Shown piece after piece: positions 15,367-24,507 of a stretch of DNA of 32,458 bases. This DNA comes from Bacteroidales bacterium (GTDB taxonomy: Bacteria > Bacteroidota > Bacteroidia > Bacteroidales > UBA932): assembly GCA_017627255.1 (NCBI GenBank), contig JAGAHD010000131.1:1-32458 (forward strand). The letters are read 5' to 3'. A program made the translations under genes and the position numbers. Below the pieces are notes generated by a model that ran no database searches, had not been told where the DNA came from, and saw only the letters and a list, made by a program, of their open reading frames with translations. How positions within the stretch are numbered: position 1 is the first letter of the stretch; each line of letters starts with the position of its first letter.

Positions 15367-16701
15367 TTACTGTATTGTCAGGCGGACCTGATACGGATAC
15401 GAACGGTAAGAGGATGCCTGCGAGTCATTGAGGGACTGGTGGGCGGTCGGGGCGCCCATGACCACGAGCCAGAGGTATTTCTCGTCTGTTCCGGCCGTGT
15501 AGGAGATCGTTCCTTCTTTTTCGGCGCCCATTTCGCTATAGTGGGCGATTCCGTCCTTGTCTACGGCCACGAATCCGTAGCGCCACCCGGCGGCGGAATG
15601 GTCGGACAGCCCCTGAAACTCCAGGGTGGCCGTCTGTCCGGCTTTGAGAGGTGTCAGTTTAATCCCGTTGTATCCGTACTGCTGGGGCTCCTGGGCCTTG
15701 TTGATCCGGCGCCAGCCGTCCGCATCCTTCGCATTCAGTTTCCCTTTGTGCTGGTTCGCATAGCGGGCACAGATTTCCTTGACCCGGGGAAAATCAAAGG
15801 TGATCAGCCGCCGGTAAATATCGAAGGTTTCGTCGCAGAATGCGCCCTGGTCCAGTCCCGTGAAATTTTTGTACACGGTTACGGCATTGTTCTGATGCTT
15901 GGCGGCACGCCAGAGATCTGCGATAAAGGTCACTCCGTGCAGGGCTGCCCATCCTTCGAGGACGAAAGGGGAGTGATACATATTGTCCGGATGCAGGAAG
16001 GCCAGATGGGTCTGGTCCAGGAAGGCATCCCAGTGGTATTTCTCGTCATCTATCCAGTTGGGATTGGCCTGCCAGAGCATCCACTGGGAGGTCATCTCAT
16101 AGATGCCGCCTCCGCCGAAACCGGTATTCCCGTCGATGGAGAGCTGGAACTGGAAACTGTGCCCCAGTTCATGGGCAATGGCATTGAGCCGGGTGTCCTG
16201 GGTACGGAGGGGAGTTACCCACAGGGCTCCGATGACGTCGTCATAGGAGCCGCCGTAGGCCGTTCCGTCGTCATCATACTGAAGCATTACCATCATCCGG
16301 TATCGATCCGCCTTGGAGCCTGTGCGGATGAAATCCAGGTCATTCTTGTACAGGTCATAGAACTCCTGGGCCTGGGTGGCCAGGCGTTCCAGGTCCACCG
16401 TCATCTTGTGGCCCTTGTAAGCTTTGGCTTTGGACAGGTCGTCCCCGAATCCTTTCTGCCAGAAGATGATGATGTCATCCGTGGCATAGGAGTGCTTCCA
16501 GCAATATTCGCTCTGGTCTGAGGTAAAATCCATGGATTTGAATTCCCGCGGAATATAGACGTCTTTTCCATCGGGCTTGCCATAGATGATAGGAACAGGA
16601 GCCGGTTCCGGCTGCGGCTGCGGCTGCGGATTATCTTTGCCGCAGGAGCATACCATGAAGGAAAGGAGGGCGAAAGAAAGGGAACGGAGGGAGAGTTTCA
16701 T
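15367..16701 (-). CDS. Lipoprotein with HExxH metallopeptidase-like motif (DUF6055-like)
   Basis: This 444-residue lipoprotein has a signal ending in VCSC (C18 or C20) and a Pro-Gln linker (PQPQPQPEPAPVP, 25-37). A central domain carries IAHELGHSFQFQ: H177, E178 and H181 form an HExxH zinc motif. E202 in IYEMTSQWMLWQ is a plausible third ligand, and the WMLWQANP segment resembles DUF6055 proteins. The C-terminal part (from about 345) looks like a beta-sandwich. No peptidase activity is known for the family, so proteolysis is inference. It is the last gene of the ten-gene unit and overlaps the CotH gene by four bases (ATGA), implying coupled translation with that putative kinase. Confidence 0.85.
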   Translation of the reverse strand: MKLSLRSLSFALLSFMVCSCGKDNPQPQPQPEPAPVPIIYGKPDGKDVYIPREFKSMDFTSDQSEYCWKHSYATDDIIIFWQKGFGDDLSKAKAYKGHKMTVDLERLATQAQEFYDLYKNDLDFIRTGSKADRYRMMVMLQYDDDGTAYGGSYDDVIGALWVTPLRTQDTRLNAIAHELGHSFQFQLSIDGNTGFGGGGIYEMTSQWMLWQANPNWIDDEKYHWDAFLDQTHLAFLHPDNMYHSPFVLEGWAALHGVTFIADLWRAAKHQNNAVTVYKNFTGLDQGAFCDETFDIYRRLITFDFPRVKEICARYANQHKGKLNAKDADGWRRINKAQEPQQYGYNGIKLTPLKAGQTATLEFQGLSDHSAAGWRYGFVAVDKDGIAHYSEMGAEKEGTISYTAGTDEKYLWLVVMGAPTAHQSLNDSQASSYRSYPYQVRLTIQ

Positions 16702-18500
16702 GGCTCGGTGATCGTGATGGTGAATGTGAACTGGACGGCGTTGGTCCCGTGGACCAGGGCCTGCGAAATGGTATATTCGCCGGGTGTCGTCAGAGTCGGG
16801 TGCTTTCCGAGGGAGAAGCCGCCATACCAGATGTCCAGTTCGGAAAAAACGACGCTGTTGTCGTTGTAGGAGGTCACGTACCCGTCCGCATTGAACCAGT
16901 GTCCGGGCGCGTTGGCGGTGTTGCGGGGATTCAGGGTGCCGTCCGGCTCAACGGCGACGAAAACGACGCTTCCGTCTTCCAGGGTCAGGTAGAGGTCGTC
17001 AAAGGGGGATCCGAGGGCCTTGTCGATTTTCCGGATATCCGCGTCGGTGAGAGAGATATACGTGCCTTCGTGGTGTCCGTCCTGCGCGTAGGAAACCTCA
17101 AAGTTGAAAGTTTCCTTGATTTCGGCGTTTTCCAGATCGGGACCGGCCGGAGCCTGTCCGGGATGGTCCGGATAGGCGTTGATGATGCGGTCAAGGTAGT
17201 CGAAGCGACGGGTCAGCCAGTCTTCCAGGTTCGCCACCTCTTCCTCATGGTCGTAGTTGACGATATTCCACCGCCGGAGGTCGGCTGCCGCTGCGGCGCC
17301 GATGATCTCCTCGGTGGCGTCAATCTGGTCGAGGACAGCGAGGAGGAGGCCGTCCTTCGTCTCGTTCCAGCGGGCCTTGAATGCCGCTACGAACTCCGGA
17401 ATCCCGAACAGGCGGGCGAAGAAGTCGGAGACTCCCGCCCCGTACGCTCCCCGATGGTGGAACGGGTCGCTGCCGAAAATCAGTGTGGAATAGCTCTCAA
17501 AATAGGTGTGGCCCCATCCCCATTGGTCGTACATGTCACCCCAGTTGTAGCTGAATCCGCCGTCGCAGTCCCAAAGCGGTCCCATGACCCAGGGCGTTTC
17601 GGAAGAGTAGCGGTGGATGAATCCGCTGCGCATGCTCTGGCCGTTGTCCATCTCCACGTTGGCAATCAGTTCCTGGATGAGGATATAGTGGATCATGGAC
17701 GGTACGTCCAGCAGCCTTTGGATCCCCTCCCAGTCACACGCGTCGATAACGCTCTCCAGTTCGGCGTACGCTTCCCGGACTTCGTCCCGGATCTCCCGGG
17801 TGGCGTCTTCCGGGAACTTGACTGCGGCGTCCGTCCCGAAGACGTCGGACTCAAAATTGTTGGTGGCGTGCGGTACGTCGCCCGGCCCGTCATTGATGTC
17901 CAGGGCCAGGAGGATGCCTTCTTCGGGATCCAACTGGACCCGGTGGCCGCCTTCCTCGACCTGCTCGGTTACCATGTACAGCCCCATGTCCTTCCCGTTC
18001 AGGGTGATGGTGGCATAGCGGGAGCGATTGGCATAGGGAAGGCCCAGATAATGGGCCATGGTGAACCCTACGTTGTTCATCATGTGCGTGATGTCGCGGT
18101 AATCGGCGAGCAGTACCCAGTCTTTGTTGGATTCCATGCCGAGCAGGGCGGAGGACTCGTCCAGTTTGATGCGGTAGGGTTTCTTGGGGTACCAGTTCCA
18201 GGTGGAGTTTCCTCTTCCGCGGATGCGGCCCCTGCCCTGATAATCGGCAAAGACGCCGCCACCGTCGACCGAAATGCTGCAGGCGCGATAATCGGCCGGA
18301 TCCTTGGAATCAACGGCCGCCCCGCCGTCGGTGGTGATATCGATGTGGGCGAGACCGTACTGGTAATACTCAGTGTCTGTGGGGATCACGGGACCGGGGC
18401 CGGGCTGGGGGCCGGGTTCCGGCGTGATGATATCGTCTTTTCCGCAGGAAGCGGCCACTAACAGCAGAATGACCGCGCCGGCGTAACGGAGGTTTTTCAT
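16698..18500 (-). CDS. CotH-kinase-family lipoprotein with C-terminal DUF4859
   Basis: This 600-residue lipoprotein (lipobox ASC, C19; Pro/Gly-rich linker 27-40) carries a CotH domain of about 45-445. CotH proteins are atypical protein kinases, known from Bacillus spore coats. Visible family features are GRIRGRGNSTWNWYPKKPYRIKL (residues 91-113), NKDWVLLADYRD (125-136), LYMVTEQVEE (174-183) and the metal-binding DxD-type motif GPLWDCDGG (307-315). Residues 462-600 match DUF4859 (APGHWFNADG, LDIWYGGFSLG), a Bacteroidota surface-protein module that probably binds a partner or glycan. It overlaps GH51 by one base (TAATG) and the HExxH gene by four. The substrate of an extracytoplasmic kinase in a sugar operon is unknown. 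Confidence 0.88.
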   Translation of the reverse strand: MKNLRYAGAVILLLVAASCGKDDIITPEPGPQPGPGPVIPTDTEYYQYGLAHIDITTDGGAAVDSKDPADYRACSISVDGGGVFADYQGRGRIRGRGNSTWNWYPKKPYRIKLDESSALLGMESNKDWVLLADYRDITHMMNNVGFTMAHYLGLPYANRSRYATITLNGKDMGLYMVTEQVEEGGHRVQLDPEEGILLALDINDGPGDVPHATNNFESDVFGTDAAVKFPEDATREIRDEVREAYAELESVIDACDWEGIQRLLDVPSMIHYILIQELIANVEMDNGQSMRSGFIHRYSSETPWVMGPLWDCDGGFSYNWGDMYDQWGWGHTYFESYSTLIFGSDPFHHRGAYGAGVSDFFARLFGIPEFVAAFKARWNETKDGLLLAVLDQIDATEEIIGAAAAADLRRWNIVNYDHEEEVANLEDWLTRRFDYLDRIINAYPDHPGQAPAGPDLENAEIKETFNFEVSYAQDGHHEGTYISLTDADIRKIDKALGSPFDDLYLTLEDGSVVFVAVEPDGTLNPRNTANAPGHWFNADGYVTSYNDNSVVFSELDIWYGGFSLGKHPTLTTPGEYTISQALVHGTNAVQFTFTITITEP

Positions 18501-20548
18501 TATTTTGTCTTGAATCGGTAAATTACGAAGGTGCGGCCACCCAGGCGTTCACTGTAGTGGGGGCAGCCCTCCGCATCGGTACGCATGCCCATGATCCACG
18601 GGTTCTGGGGTTCTGCGACCGGGGTAATGTCTACGTCGGAGGTGCGGGGGACGATGCGTTCGGGTTCGTCCAGGGTGTTTTCCTCCATGGGATTGTCGCT
18701 GTGGAAGACGGTCCGTTCGCAGGCGGTAACCGGGCTGGGGAGTCCTTTGAGGTGGAGGTTCACCACTTGGGCATAATTGCCGAGGTTTGCCACCTTGACG
18801 ATATAGTCTCCGGTCGTTTCATCCCAGACAGCGCTGGCGCTGAGATTGTTCTGTCCTTCCCGGCCGGAAACGGCCTTTCCGTCCATGGTGAGCGGAAGGA
18901 CGCGGGTCCCGCGGTGGGAGGAATACATCTGCTGGACCCAGTAGCTGGCGGAGCGCATGACGCGCAGGTTGTCGAACCAGATGAGGTCCGGGCGCCACTG
19001 CCAGCCTTCAACGTGGGCGAAGGTAGGTGCATAGCAGGACATCACGACGACATCGGCATTCCGCTCGAGGCCGGTCATGAAGGAAGCTTCGGTAAGGGCG
19101 GCGTTGAAATGGTTGAATTTCTTCCCGTCGGCCCCGTGGGCGGCATACTCTCCGGCGAACACTTTCGGTCCGGTGCGGGGATAGTTGTCATAGCGGTTGG
19201 CATTGCGCTCGAAGAAGGTTTCCGAACTGTAGTAATGCTCATCCACCAGGTCGATTTCCATCCGGCGCATTTCGGGCCAGAGCTCGTCAAACCATTCACC
19301 GCCGAGATAAGGACCGGAGGTGCCGATGATCTTGATCTCCGGGTGTTTGGCACGGATTGCCTTGACCATGGGCTCGAAACGGGCGAGGAAATCCTTGCCC
19401 CACTGCTCATTGCCGACGCCGAGGTATTTCATGCCGAAGGGCTCCGGATGGCCCATTTCGGCGCGGACCTTACCCCACTTGCTCTTCACGGACCCGTTGG
19501 CGAACTCGATGAGGTCGAGGGCGTCATCAATATAGGTCTGCAGGTCCTCCAAAGGCACATTGACGTCCCACTGGGGATCATTCAGGAACTGGCAGGCCAT
19601 GCCGCAGCTGATGATGGGGACCGGCTCGGCACCGATTTCCTCTGCCAGGCGGAAATACTCGAAGAATCCCAGGCCGCCACTCTGCCAGTAATCCGGGAAC
19701 ATACGTTCAAACTGGCTGTAGCTCCAGCGGTTCAGGTTGATCGGACGGTTTTCCACCGGTCCTACGGTATTCTTCCACTGGTAGCGGTTGTCGAGGTTGA
19801 CGCCTTCCACAATGCAGCCGCCGGGGAAGCGGAGAATGCCCGGATGCAGGTCGGCAAGGGCCTGGGCCACATCCTTGCGGAGTCCGTTTTCATCGCCGTT
19901 GAACGTGTCCGTCGGGAAGAGGGACACATGCTCGATGTCGACCGAGACCCCGGGATCTTCGCTCCACAGGATGACGCGGAGGACGGCTTTCTCCACCGTC
20001 TTGGGACAGGTGAAGACAACCTCGTATTTCTGCCACTTGGCGGAGGTGATCTCTACGTATTCATCCGTGAACTGCTGGACATCCCCCATCGAAGAGGGAT
20101 CGGCCAGGAGGATCCCCAGTCCGGCTTCTCCCTTGCCCTGTTTGCGGGCCCAGACGGTGAAGCGGTACTCGGCACCTTCGCGTACGCCCATGCCGAAATA
20201 GCCTTCGTTCTGCACTCCGGTGATGACGGAAGGGTGGCCGGCGTAAGCGAGACGGACATAGTGGGGGCAGCGCTCGAAGGGACCGTCTTCCCGGAGGGTG
20301 ACATTCCCCCACGTTTTCCACCCCTGCAGGGCATTGGCGTATTCGAACGAACGGTTCTTTACCAGTTCGGCGTAGAGTCCGCCGTCTGCGGCGAAATTGA
20401 TGTCTTCCAAGAAGATACCGTACATGGTCTCCTGTATCCGGGCTCCCGGGGAGGAAGCGTCCATGACCATGTCATTGCCCCTCGGCTGGGCGGGGAGCAG
20501 GCCAGCGGCAATCAGGGTTGCAGCGAGCGTCATCAGCGTTTTTTTCAT
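18500..20548 (-). CDS. GH51 alpha-L-arabinofuranosidase
   Basis: This 682-residue exported enzyme (signal peptide about 1-20) cleaves terminal alpha-L-arabinofuranosyl units from arabinan, arabinoxylan or arabinogalactan. After a short N-terminal GH51 segment (QETMYGIFLEDINFAADGG, 39-57) comes a carbohydrate-binding-like jelly-roll insertion (about 83-212), then the catalytic barrel. Acid/base E381 is in GVGNEQWG and nucleophile E467 is in VFAGEYAAH. RFPGGC (240-245) is the usual family strand. The C-terminal beta domain ends at 682. The gene follows the kinase gene after a 54-base gap containing a stem-loop, and its stop overlaps the CotH start by one base. It links the sugar-processing genes to the two unexplained lipoproteins. 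Confidence 0.94.
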   Translation of the reverse strand: MKKTLMTLAATLIAAGLLPAQPRGNDMVMDASSPGARIQETMYGIFLEDINFAADGGLYAELVKNRSFEYANALQGWKTWGNVTLREDGPFERCPHYVRLAYAGHPSVITGVQNEGYFGMGVREGAEYRFTVWARKQGKGEAGLGILLADPSSMGDVQQFTDEYVEITSAKWQKYEVVFTCPKTVEKAVLRVILWSEDPGVSVDIEHVSLFPTDTFNGDENGLRKDVAQALADLHPGILRFPGGCIVEGVNLDNRYQWKNTVGPVENRPINLNRWSYSQFERMFPDYWQSGGLGFFEYFRLAEEIGAEPVPIISCGMACQFLNDPQWDVNVPLEDLQTYIDDALDLIEFANGSVKSKWGKVRAEMGHPEPFGMKYLGVGNEQWGKDFLARFEPMVKAIRAKHPEIKIIGTSGPYLGGEWFDELWPEMRRMEIDLVDEHYYSSETFFERNANRYDNYPRTGPKVFAGEYAAHGADGKKFNHFNAALTEASFMTGLERNADVVVMSCYAPTFAHVEGWQWRPDLIWFDNLRVMRSASYWVQQMYSSHRGTRVLPLTMDGKAVSGREGQNNLSASAVWDETTGDYIVKVANLGNYAQVVNLHLKGLPSPVTACERTVFHSDNPMEENTLDEPERIVPRTSDVDITPVAEPQNPWIMGMRTDAEGCPHYSERLGGRTFVIYRFKTK

Positions 20549-20569
20549 CGTTGTCGTTTCTGTTGGTAC

Positions 20570-20595
20570 CCGGAGGCGCGGTCAGGCCCCTCCGG
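20570..20595 (-). other. Intercistronic stem-loop between the FGGY kinase and GH51
   Basis: CCGGAGG (20570-20576) and CCTCCGG (20589-20595) form a 7-base-pair GC stem with a 12-base loop in the 54-base gap. There is no T-tract on the transcribed strand, so a role in mRNA processing or stability is likelier than full termination. Confidence 0.5.
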
Positions 20596-20602
20596 ATAGA
20601 AA

Positions 20603-22198
20603 TTATGCCTTGAACTTCACGGCTGCTTCCTCGACGGGGATGCAGGCCTTGTAGTTCTCGATCCACTGGTTGAAGCCTTCCACGTCGGCCGGATCCGGAG
20701 CGATCTCCACGCCGGTGTTGCCGGCGAAGACCTTCTGCTCGAGCCACTCGGCAAGCGGAAGGGCGGTATCGTTGTTGACCACGTAGGAAGCGAGGAGGGC
20801 GATACCCCAGGCGCCGCCTTCACCGGCGGTCTCCATGACGGAGATCGGAGAATTGATGGCGGCGGCGAGGATACGCTGGCCCACGCCCGCAGTCTTGAAC
20901 AGGCCGCCGTGTCCGGTGATCCGGTCCACCTTGACATGTTCTTCCTGGAACAACACGTCGTTGCCGAGCTTGAGGACACCGACGGAGGCATACAGGTGGG
21001 AACGCATGAAATTGGCGAGGCTGAACTTGTCCAGGGCGTTGCGTACGAACAGCGGACGTCCTTCGGCAAGGCCGGTTACCGGCTCGCCGGAGAAGTAGTT
21101 GAACGCGACGAGGCCGCCGCAGTCCGGATCGCCCTTGAGGGCGTTGTTGTACAGCTTGCTGAAAACCTCGTTCATGTCCACGGGAATGCCCAGCAGCTGC
21201 TGGTATTCCTTGAACAGGCCGACCCAGGCGTTGAGGTCCGACGTACAGTTGTTGCAGTGGACCATGGCGACAGGGGCGCCGTCCGGTGTCGTGACGATGT
21301 CGATCATCTCATGCGGTTTCTGCAGGTCTTTCTCCAGGACGATCATGGAGAAGGAAGAGGTGCCGGCGGAAACGTTTCCGGTGCGGACCTTGACGGCATT
21401 GGTGGCGACCATGCCGGTTCCGGCATCGCCTTCCGGCGGGCAGAACGGAACGCCCGGCTTGAGGTGACCGGAGGTATCCAGGCGGCGGGCGCCTTCCTCG
21501 GTAAGGACTCCGGCCGGCTCACCGGCGAGCAGCACCTTCGGCAGGATGTCCCGCAGTTTCCACGGATACTCCTTCGGGGCGACCAGTTCGTCGAAAGCGG
21601 CGATCCGTTTCTCGTCGAAATCCTTGGTGTCGGCGTCGATCGGCATCATGCCGGAGGCATCGCCTATGCCGAGGACTTTACGACCGGTCAGGCGCCAGTG
21701 GATATAGCCGGCGAGAGTCGTGAAGAAATCGACATCCTTCACATGCGGTTCCCCGTCGAGGATGCACTGGTAGAGGTGCGACAGCGACCAGCGGAGCGGC
21801 ATGTTGAAGTTGAACAGTTCGCTGAGTTCACGTGCGGCGGCACCGGTGTTGGTGTTGCGCCAGGTGCGGAAGGGAGCGAGCAAGCGTTCTGCCGCATCGA
21901 AGGCCATGTAGCCGTGCATCATGGCGCTGATGCCGATGGCGGCAAGGGATTCGATCTCGACATTGTAGTGCTTGTGCACGTCATCGCGGAGGTCTGCGTA
22001 GCATTCCTGGAGACCGTTCCAGATGGCTTCCAGACTGTAGGTCCAATAGCCGCCCTCGAATTGGTTTTCCCATTCGTGGCTGCCTTGTGCGATGGGGTTG
22101 TGCTCCTCATCGACGAGGACCGCCTTGATCCGGGTGGAACCGAACTCGATACCGAGTACGGCTTTGCCGGAGGCGATGGTTGTCTTTGCGTCCATCAT
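20603..22198 (-). CDS. araB: FGGY-family carbohydrate kinase, probable L-ribulokinase
   Basis: This 531-residue cytoplasmic ATP-dependent sugar kinase is expected to phosphorylate L-ribulose between AraA and AraD. The N-terminal phosphate loop [13 protein letters not shown] (15-27) and the second-domain PEGDAGTGM, with catalytic D258, are clear. The C-terminal ATP-binding region includes [19 protein letters not shown] and [15 protein letters not shown]. The sequence type is often annotated xylulokinase, but its position one base after araA and beside araD argues for the ribulokinase role. This is inference from context. Start could be the first or second Met (22198 or 22195). Confidence 0.9.
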   Translation of the reverse strand: MMDAKTTIASGKAVLGIEFGSTRIKAVLVDEEHNPIAQGSHEWENQFEGGYWTYSLEAIWNGLQECYADLRDDVHKHYNVEIESLAAIGISAMMHGYMAFDAAERLLAPFRTWRNTNTGAAARELSELFNFNMPLRWSLSHLYQCILDGEPHVKDVDFFTTLAGYIHWRLTGRKVLGIGDASGMMPIDADTKDFDEKRIAAFDELVAPKEYPWKLRDILPKVLLAGEPAGVLTEEGARRLDTSGHLKPGVPFCPPEGDAGTGMVATNAVKVRTGNVSAGTSSFSMIVLEKDLQKPHEMIDIVTTPDGAPVAMVHCNNCTSDLNAWVGLFKEYQQLLGIPVDMNEVFSKLYNNALKGDPDCGGLVAFNYFSGEPVTGLAEGRPLFVRNALDKFSLANFMRSHLYASVGVLKLGNDVLFQEEHVKVDRITGHGGLFKTAGVGQRILAAAINSPISVMETAGEGGAWGIALLASYVVNNDTALPLAEWLEQKVFAGNTGVEIAPDPADVEGFNQWIENYKACIPVEEAAVKFKA

Positions 22199-22199
22199 G

Positions 22200-23735
22200 T
22201 TACTTGAGGGCCTTGTTGAGGAGGTAGTACACCTCGTTCATGTGCAGTTCCTTCTTGAACTCAGGGATGGTGGTTCCCTTGTGGATGTGGACGAATTCGA
22301 TGCCGGTCATCTCGGCGAAGTCATCCCAGTATTCCGCGGTAATGTCGTAGCTGAAGGCGGAGTGGTGGGTACCACCGGCGAGGATCCATGCACCGGCGCC
22401 GACCTCGAAGGTAGGCTGCGGAACCCACAGGGCGGAAGCCACGGGCAGGTTCGGCATCGGCTTGGGTTCGATGCACTCGACATCCTGGGCGATGAGGCGG
22501 AAGCGGTTGCCCAGGTCAACGACGGTAGCCTTGATGCCAGGGCCGGTCTTGGACGTGAAGACCAGACGGGCGGTCTGCTGCTTGCGGATACCGATTCCGA
22601 GGAAGTGAACCTCGAGCTTCGGTTTGTCGGAAGCGATCATCGGGCAGACCTCGAGCATGTGGGACTGGAGGCAGGAAGAACGGTCACCGGCGAAGTTGAG
22701 GGTGTAGTCCTCGAGGAAGGAGCAGCCCTTCGGCAGGCCCTGGGACATCACCCAGAGGGTGCGGTACAGGCAGGCGGTCTTCCAGTCGCCTTCGGCGCCG
22801 AAACCGATACCTTCGGCCATCAGGCGCTGCGAAGCGAGGCCGGGGATCTGGTCGAAGCCACAGAAGTCCGGAGCGTCGACATCGGCGTCGCCGAGGTCGT
22901 CGAAATTGGTGGTGAAAGCGGTGGCACCGTTGTCCTTCAGGACGCGGCGGATGGCGATTTCAGCCTTGGCGGAGTTGCGGACCTTCTCCCAGTATACCTT
23001 CTCACCGGATTCGTCGATCTTGATGGTGTACAGTTTCTTGTACTCTTCCACCAGCGCGTCGGTCTCCTCTTCGGTGACCTTCTTATAATACTCCATGAGG
23101 GAGGAAACCGGATAGTAATCCACATGGTAGCCCAGGCGCTGCTCGAATTCCACACGGTCACCATCGGTCACGGCGACATTGTTCATGTTCATACCGAACA
23201 TCAGGCAGCGGACTTCCTTCGCATCGGCGACACCGGCGGCCACGCGGGCCCAGACGGCGATCTTCTTCTGGACATCCTCGTCCTTCCAGTATCCGACGAC
23301 GACTTTGCGCTGGACGCGCATACGGGTGCAGATATGGCCGAACTCAATGTCACCATGAGCGCTCTGGTTGAGGTTCATGAAATCCATGTCCATGGTGTCC
23401 CAGGGAATCTCGGCGTTGTACTGGGTATGGAAGTGGAGGAGCGGTTTCTCCAGCGCCTGGAGACCTTTGATCCACATCTTGGCAGGGGAGAACGTATGCA
23501 TCCAGGTGATGATACCGACGCACTTGGGCTCGTTGTTAGCGGCTTTCATGACGGCTTCCACCTCCTTGCTGCTGTTGGCGGTACCCTTGTAGACGATCTT
23601 GACAGGGATATTGCCACAGGCGTTCAGGCTTTCCACCATTTCCTTGGAATGACCGTCAACGGCGACGACTGCATCTCCACCATAAAGGAGCTGTGCACCG
23701 GTCACCCACCATAATTCGTAATTTTCAAATGCCAT
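22200..23735 (-). CDS. araA: L-arabinose isomerase
   Basis: This 511-residue Mn-dependent isomerase converts L-arabinose to L-ribulose in the cytoplasm. All four metal ligands of the E. coli enzyme have visible counterparts: E315 in [11 protein letters not shown]342 in [12 protein letters not shown]359 in SHMLEVCP and a His of GGTHHSAFS (457-458). The opening [11 protein letters not shown] (9-19) is also diagnostic. The length matches the family (about 500). It sits 51 bases after araD and one base before the kinase. A TATCTTTT sequence in the araD-araA gap, on the minus strand, could be a weak internal promoter. Confidence 0.97.
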   Translation of the reverse strand: MAFENYELWWVTGAQLLYGGDAVVAVDGHSKEMVESLNACGNIPVKIVYKGTANSSKEVEAVMKAANNEPKCVGIITWMHTFSPAKMWIKGLQALEKPLLHFHTQYNAEIPWDTMDMDFMNLNQSAHGDIEFGHICTRMRVQRKVVVGYWKDEDVQKKIAVWARVAAGVADAKEVRCLMFGMNMNNVAVTDGDRVEFEQRLGYHVDYYPVSSLMEYYKKVTEEETDALVEEYKKLYTIKIDESGEKVYWEKVRNSAKAEIAIRRVLKDNGATAFTTNFDDLGDADVDAPDFCGFDQIPGLASQRLMAEGIGFGAEGDWKTACLYRTLWVMSQGLPKGCSFLEDYTLNFAGDRSSCLQSHMLEVCPMIASDKPKLEVHFLGIGIRKQQTARLVFTSKTGPGIKATVVDLGNRFRLIAQDVECIEPKPMPNLPVASALWVPQPTFEVGAGAWILAGGTHHSAFSYDITAEYWDDFAEMTGIEFVHIHKGTTIPEFKKELHMNEVYYLLNKALK

Positions 23736-23786
23736 AATTGTAGTGTTTTTTAAATGGTTATTGTAAAAGATAAATGTTTTTGCCGA

Positions 23787-24488
23787 TCAGTGTTTCTTGT
23801 CTTTTTGCCCATAATAGGCATTGGGGCCGTGTTTGCGGGAATAGTGCTTCTCCACCAGGAGAGGGTTCATGGTCGTATCGGGATTGACGACCATGGAGAC
23901 GAACGCCATCTTCGCGCACTGCTCCATGACCTTGGCATTGTAGACCGCGTTGGCAGGACTCGTCCCCCAGGAGAAGGGGCCGTGGTTCTTCACGAGGACG
24001 CCGGGAGTCGTGTCGGGATCGATTCCCTCGAAACGCTTGACGATGACGTTGCCGGTTTCGAGTTCATAATCTCCCTTCACTTCGGCTTCCGTCATGTCAC
24101 CGGTGCACGGAATATCCTTGTAGAAATAGTCCGCATGCGTTGTTCCGATATTGGGAATGTCTTTCCCGGCCTGGGCCCAGGCCGTCGCATAGGTGGAGTG
24201 CGTGTGCACGACACCTTTAATATGCGGGAAAGCCTTGTACAGGACGAGATGGGTGGGGGTGTCGGAGGACGGGTTGAGGTTCCCTTCCACCACCTTGCCG
24301 GTCTCCAGGTCGACGACGACCATATCGGAGGCTTTCATGACGTCATAATCCACACCGGAAGGTTTGATGACCACCAGACCTTTTTCACGGTCGATTCCGG
24401 AGACATTGCCCCAGGTGAAGATGACGAGTCCCTGCTTTACGAGGTCAAGATTGGCCTTGAATACTTTTTCTTTCAGTTCTTCAAGCAT
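23787..24488 (-). CDS. araD: L-ribulose-5-phosphate 4-epimerase
   Basis: This 233-residue zinc enzyme of the class II aldolase/epimerase family converts L-ribulose 5-phosphate to D-xylulose 5-phosphate, the exit to the pentose phosphate pathway. Metal ligands H95 and H97 lie in VVHTHSTYA, and H169 is in [11 protein letters not shown]76 in SSDTPTH corresponds to the E. coli metal-site Asp. N-terminal TWGNVSGID (25-33) and KPSG (42-45) bind the substrate phosphate. Length and motifs match AraD; L-fuculose aldolase is excluded mainly by the close match in the metal-site spacing and by context. It lies 19 bases after the symporter stop. Confidence 0.95.
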   Translation of the reverse strand: MLEELKEKVFKANLDLVKQGLVIFTWGNVSGIDREKGLVVIKPSGVDYDVMKASDMVVVDLETGKVVEGNLNPSSDTPTHLVLYKAFPHIKGVVHTHSTYATAWAQAGKDIPNIGTTHADYFYKDIPCTGDMTEAEVKGDYELETGNVIVKRFEGIDPDTTPGVLVKNHGPFSWGTSPANAVYNAKVMEQCAKMAFVSMVVNPDTTMNPLLVEKHYSRKHGPNAYYGQKDKKH

Positions 24489-24507
24489 TGTACTAAATAA
24501 TTATCTG

